The notes under the pieces were generated by a model. It worked only from the letters and a program-made list of their open reading frames with translations. It was not told where the DNA came from and searched no databases. The position numbers were made by a program, and so were the translations under genes. Source: Microcaldota archaeon (GTDB taxonomy: Archaea; Micrarchaeota; Micrarchaeia; Micrarchaeales; Micrarchaeaceae). From it: a stretch of 59,957 bases of DNA. This document shows positions 58,569-59,957 of this stretch, one piece after another (position 1 is the first letter of the stretch; every line of letters begins with the position of its first letter). The DNA lies in assembly GCA_021807115.1 (NCBI GenBank), contig JAKAPJ010000005.1:1-59957 (forward strand), written 5' to 3'.

Positions 58569-58736
58569 ATGGAGGAGACGACAAAGGGCAGGATAGTGTA
58601 CGGGGCAATAACGGTGGCGAACGGCTCAATGGCGGTGGTGACCGCGGCCGTGGGGGTGCCTATAATAGCGGTGCCGAACGCGATACTGGCCGGAATGGCG
58701 GGGCATCGCCTCCTGACCAGCCTGCTGCGCGGCTAG
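58569..58736 (+). CDS. 55-residue hydrophobic small protein
   Basis: Starts at the ATG at 58569 (MEETTKGRIVYGAITVANGS), 8 bases after the previous stop, and ends at the TAG at 58734-58736. One hydrophobic stretch runs through the centre (MAVVTAAVGVPIIAVPNAIL), rich in Ala/Val/Gly, then a short basic tail. It is probably membrane-associated. No family is recognised. G/C-ending codons and tight spacing support a real gene. Confidence 0.5.
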   Translation: MEETTKGRIVYGAITVANGSMAVVTAAVGVPIIAVPNAILAGMAGHRLLTSLLRG

Positions 58737-58767
58737 GCGCAGCATTCGGAGTCGTGCGCCGCGGCGA

Positions 58768-58819
58768 TTAGCCGAACATGGGCGGCATTCCCTTGTCGCT
58801 GTGCCTGTGCAGCGCCATG
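58768..58819 (-). pseudogene. Severed C-terminal end of a GC-rich gene
   Basis: On the minus strand the frame ATG-GCG-CTG...-TAA encodes MALHRHSDKGMPPMFG with almost every codon ending in G or C, as in the host genes. It has no open frame upstream: a TAG lies 8 codons before it, inside the AT-rich insert. If the insert 58820-59877 (including one CATG copy) is removed, this end joins in frame to the GC-rich coding frame at 59874-59957, giving ...DVVYNFHRRM-ALHRHSDKGM.... It is therefore read as the displaced 3' end of that gene. Confidence 0.62.
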
Positions 58820-59873
58820 TACTTGGAGGGAATTCGGAGCTACTGTCAAACAAAATAATAGGTTTTATACCCAAAAGTAATAAAAGCACACATTACGAGA
58901 AGCCAAGGAGTTAATGTTAAATCGAATTATAATGTTTGTAGTACTGAGTACAACACTATTAGCTACTTTATCATGCGCGCAAACCGTAAGTGATAGTGGG
59001 CTATTTAGTTGTTTTAAGATACCTGCAATTCCCACCAAAAATTACATCATATCGCTTATCAATTTGGTTTCATCAGAAAATATATATGGTGCATGCGCAT
59101 TAGAGGGCCTTTCAATTTATAATACGTCAGGTGCACTTTCAAAGTACAATATCAGCATTAATTTTACTCATCTTAACAAGAATTTTTTTGCTGGTAACCC
59201 ATTTTTACCATCACAGAATATATCAAATGCAATATTGTTTAACTCTACATCTCTTAAAATTACAAAACCAGAGGAGATATGCATAAAATATACCCCCGAA
59301 AGTAACAATGCGAATTCAAATGCGGATCGTACACATATACACACATGTACTCCTGGTCTGTTAAAAAATTCTGATATAATCTTTAACATAACTACTGCGT
59401 CAAATGTTATCGTTTTGCCACCTCCAAGAGGACCAATTATCATTAACACGTCCCTTACAAATCTATCCATTAATAGCTCAGACGCGCAACCATATCCTAT
59501 CTGGGCAGGTTACCAAGTAGGGCCAAAAAATAGTTCTGCATTGGTAGACAGCATCTCTGGTTCTTGGATTGTACAAAAAGCATTGTCAAGTCAGACAGAA
59601 AGGGCTTCGTATCAATGGCTTGGGATTAGTGCACCCAGCGGCATAAATATGGTTCAAATTGGTACAGTATCGTGCTATAAAAGCGTGCTGTATCCATGTA
59701 ATAACTCTACTAACGCGTCATACGGCGTAATTTTAGAATATGTAAATTCTGATGGTGTCCCTACCCCTCTATATGTACCAAATTTTTCTATACACGGGGG
59801 AGATAAAATAACCGCAACAATTAACATTACATCGGCTCTGTAGAAATCCTACAAGCAAAATAATTCTGTAACT
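58820..59873. mobile_element. AT-rich insertion of about 1.05 kb carrying one secreted-protein gene
   Basis: The base composition changes sharply from GC-rich to AT-rich near 58850 and back near 59875. The segment is bounded by CATG on both sides (58816-58819 and 59874-59877), a possible 4-bp target duplication. Near the ends lie imperfect direct repeats CAAACAAAATAATA (58847-58860) and CAAGCAAAATAATT (59852-59865). No transposase or integrase is inside, and terminal inverted repeats are not evident. The mechanism of insertion is unknown. Confidence 0.6.
58914..59843 (+). CDS. Secreted protein with glutamic peptidase (G1/eqolisin)-like C-terminal domain
   Basis: 309 residues, preceded by AAGGAG and a TATA-like TTTTATAC (58863-58870). 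The N-terminus MLNRIIMFVVLSTTLLATLS is a signal peptide, with Cys21 giving a possible lipoprotein-like site. More than ten N-x-S/T sequons suggest glycosylation. The C-terminal about 130 residues follow the G1 peptidase order: PIWAGYQVGPKNSSALVDSI, SGSWIVQKAL, ASYQWLGISAPSGINMVQIG and YGVILEYVNSDGVPTPLYVP, then SIHGGDKITATINI. G1 enzymes act at acid pH with a Gln/Glu pair; the Glu would be in ILEYV and the Gln earlier, but the catalytic pair cannot be fixed by eye. Codons are AT-rich, unlike every neighbour. Confidence 0.55.
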   Translation: MLNRIIMFVVLSTTLLATLSCAQTVSDSGLFSCFKIPAIPTKNYIISLINLVSSENIYGACALEGLSIYNTSGALSKYNISINFTHLNKNFFAGNPFLPSQNISNAILFNSTSLKITKPEEICIKYTPESNNANSNADRTHIHTCTPGLLKNSDIIFNITTASNVIVLPPPRGPIIINTSLTNLSINSSDAQPYPIWAGYQVGPKNSSALVDSISGSWIVQKALSSQTERASYQWLGISAPSGINMVQIGTVSCYKSVLYPCNNSTNASYGVILEYVNSDGVPTPLYVPNFSIHGGDKITATINITSAL

Positions 59874-59957
59874 CATGCGCCTGTGGAAGTTGTACACAAC
59901 GTCCACGACCTTCATCTCTTTCCTCTGCAGCCGCAGCAGCTTGCTCCTGAGCGCGTC
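59874..59957 (-). pseudogene. 3' part of a GC-rich gene interrupted by the AT-rich insert
   Basis: The frame is open from the right edge on the minus strand and encodes DALRSKLLRLQRKEMKVVDV then VYNFHRRM, nearly all codons ending in G or C. Past 59874 the frame continues open into AT-rich sequence with a different character (SYRIILLVGF...), so the native end of the protein is lost. The helical, basic sequence is not recognised as a known family. The missing end appears to be at 58768-58819. The gene may still be translated with a foreign tail. Confidence 0.6.

Noticed and set aside
58626-58889. An 87-codon minus-strand frame across the left boundary of the AT-rich insert
   Set aside because: It mixes GC-rich and AT-rich composition, overlaps the small plus-strand gene and has no family match; the severed-gene reading in another frame explains the GC-rich part better.

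Overview
The window is a gene-dense piece of an archaeal chromosome, most likely from a small-genome DPANN archaeon related to the Micrarchaeota (ARMAN-like). Seen directly: archaeal/eukaryotic-type ribosomal proteins (L7Ae, L24e, L30e, L31e, L39e, S19e, S28e), aIF6, aEF-2, prefoldin, topoisomerase VI, RpoK, deoxyhypusine synthase, ether-lipid enzymes (GGPP synthase, geranylgeranyl reductase), FtsZ, a pilin-like protein with the QSAMEYLMTYGW-type signal segment, and a tRNA-Leu with an extra segment in its D-arm. Nearly all genes are G/C-rich with G/C-ending codons. The lineage assignment is inference; no 16S rRNA is present.

Layout. 1-6.7 kb: end of topoisomerase VI A, a pilin/secretion-ATPase pair, and the operon S19e-PDCD5-L39e-L31e-aIF6-prefoldin alpha-FtsY. 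6.8-9.3 kb: an orphan helical protein and a more AT-rich divergent pair (methyltransferase, PfkB kinase). 9.4-16.3 kb: a TCA block (malate dehydrogenase, citrate synthase, isocitrate dehydrogenase, aconitase) ending in a 31-residue-repeat protein. 16.3-24.7 kb: class III aminotransferase, tail-anchored winged-helix protein, beta-CASP nuclease, GGPP synthase, deoxyhypusine synthase, FtsZ and a CYTH-uridine kinase-CYTH fusion. 24.9-33.2 kb: L24e/S28e/L7Ae, aspartate kinase, NMN adenylyltransferase, the L30e-S12-S7-EF-2 operon and signal peptidase. 33.2-46.2 kb: SMC, a site-2 protease, phosphoesterase, RpoK, geranylgeranyl reductase, two paralogous orphan proteins, a nucleotidase, an M16 peptidase, tRNA-Leu, a PAC2 protein and a tiny duplicated protein. 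46.3-49.8 kb: small DUF proteins, a P5C-type aldehyde dehydrogenase and a putative metallopeptidase.

49.8-56.5 kb is a complete SUF iron-sulfur operon: sufB (with a full LAGLIDADG intein), sufD, a Cys-containing HTH regulator, sufC, sufS and an IscU-like scaffold. A perfect 15-bp palindrome sits where the operon transcript should start, suggesting autoregulation. Its Fe-S output would serve aconitase in the TCA block. Aminotransferase plus P5C dehydrogenase could feed amino-acid carbon into that cycle via glutamate and 2-oxoglutarate.

The right end carries the most unusual structure. An AT-rich insert of about 1.05 kb with one secreted, glutamic-peptidase-like gene appears to have landed in the last codons of a GC-rich minus-strand gene. 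The two halves of that gene rejoin in frame at a shared CATG. Other points worth attention are the SufB intein, the CYTH-kinase-CYTH fusion, the tRNA D-arm insertion, the orphan paralogous pair at 40.3-42.6 kb and palindromes ahead of the TCA and SUF operons.
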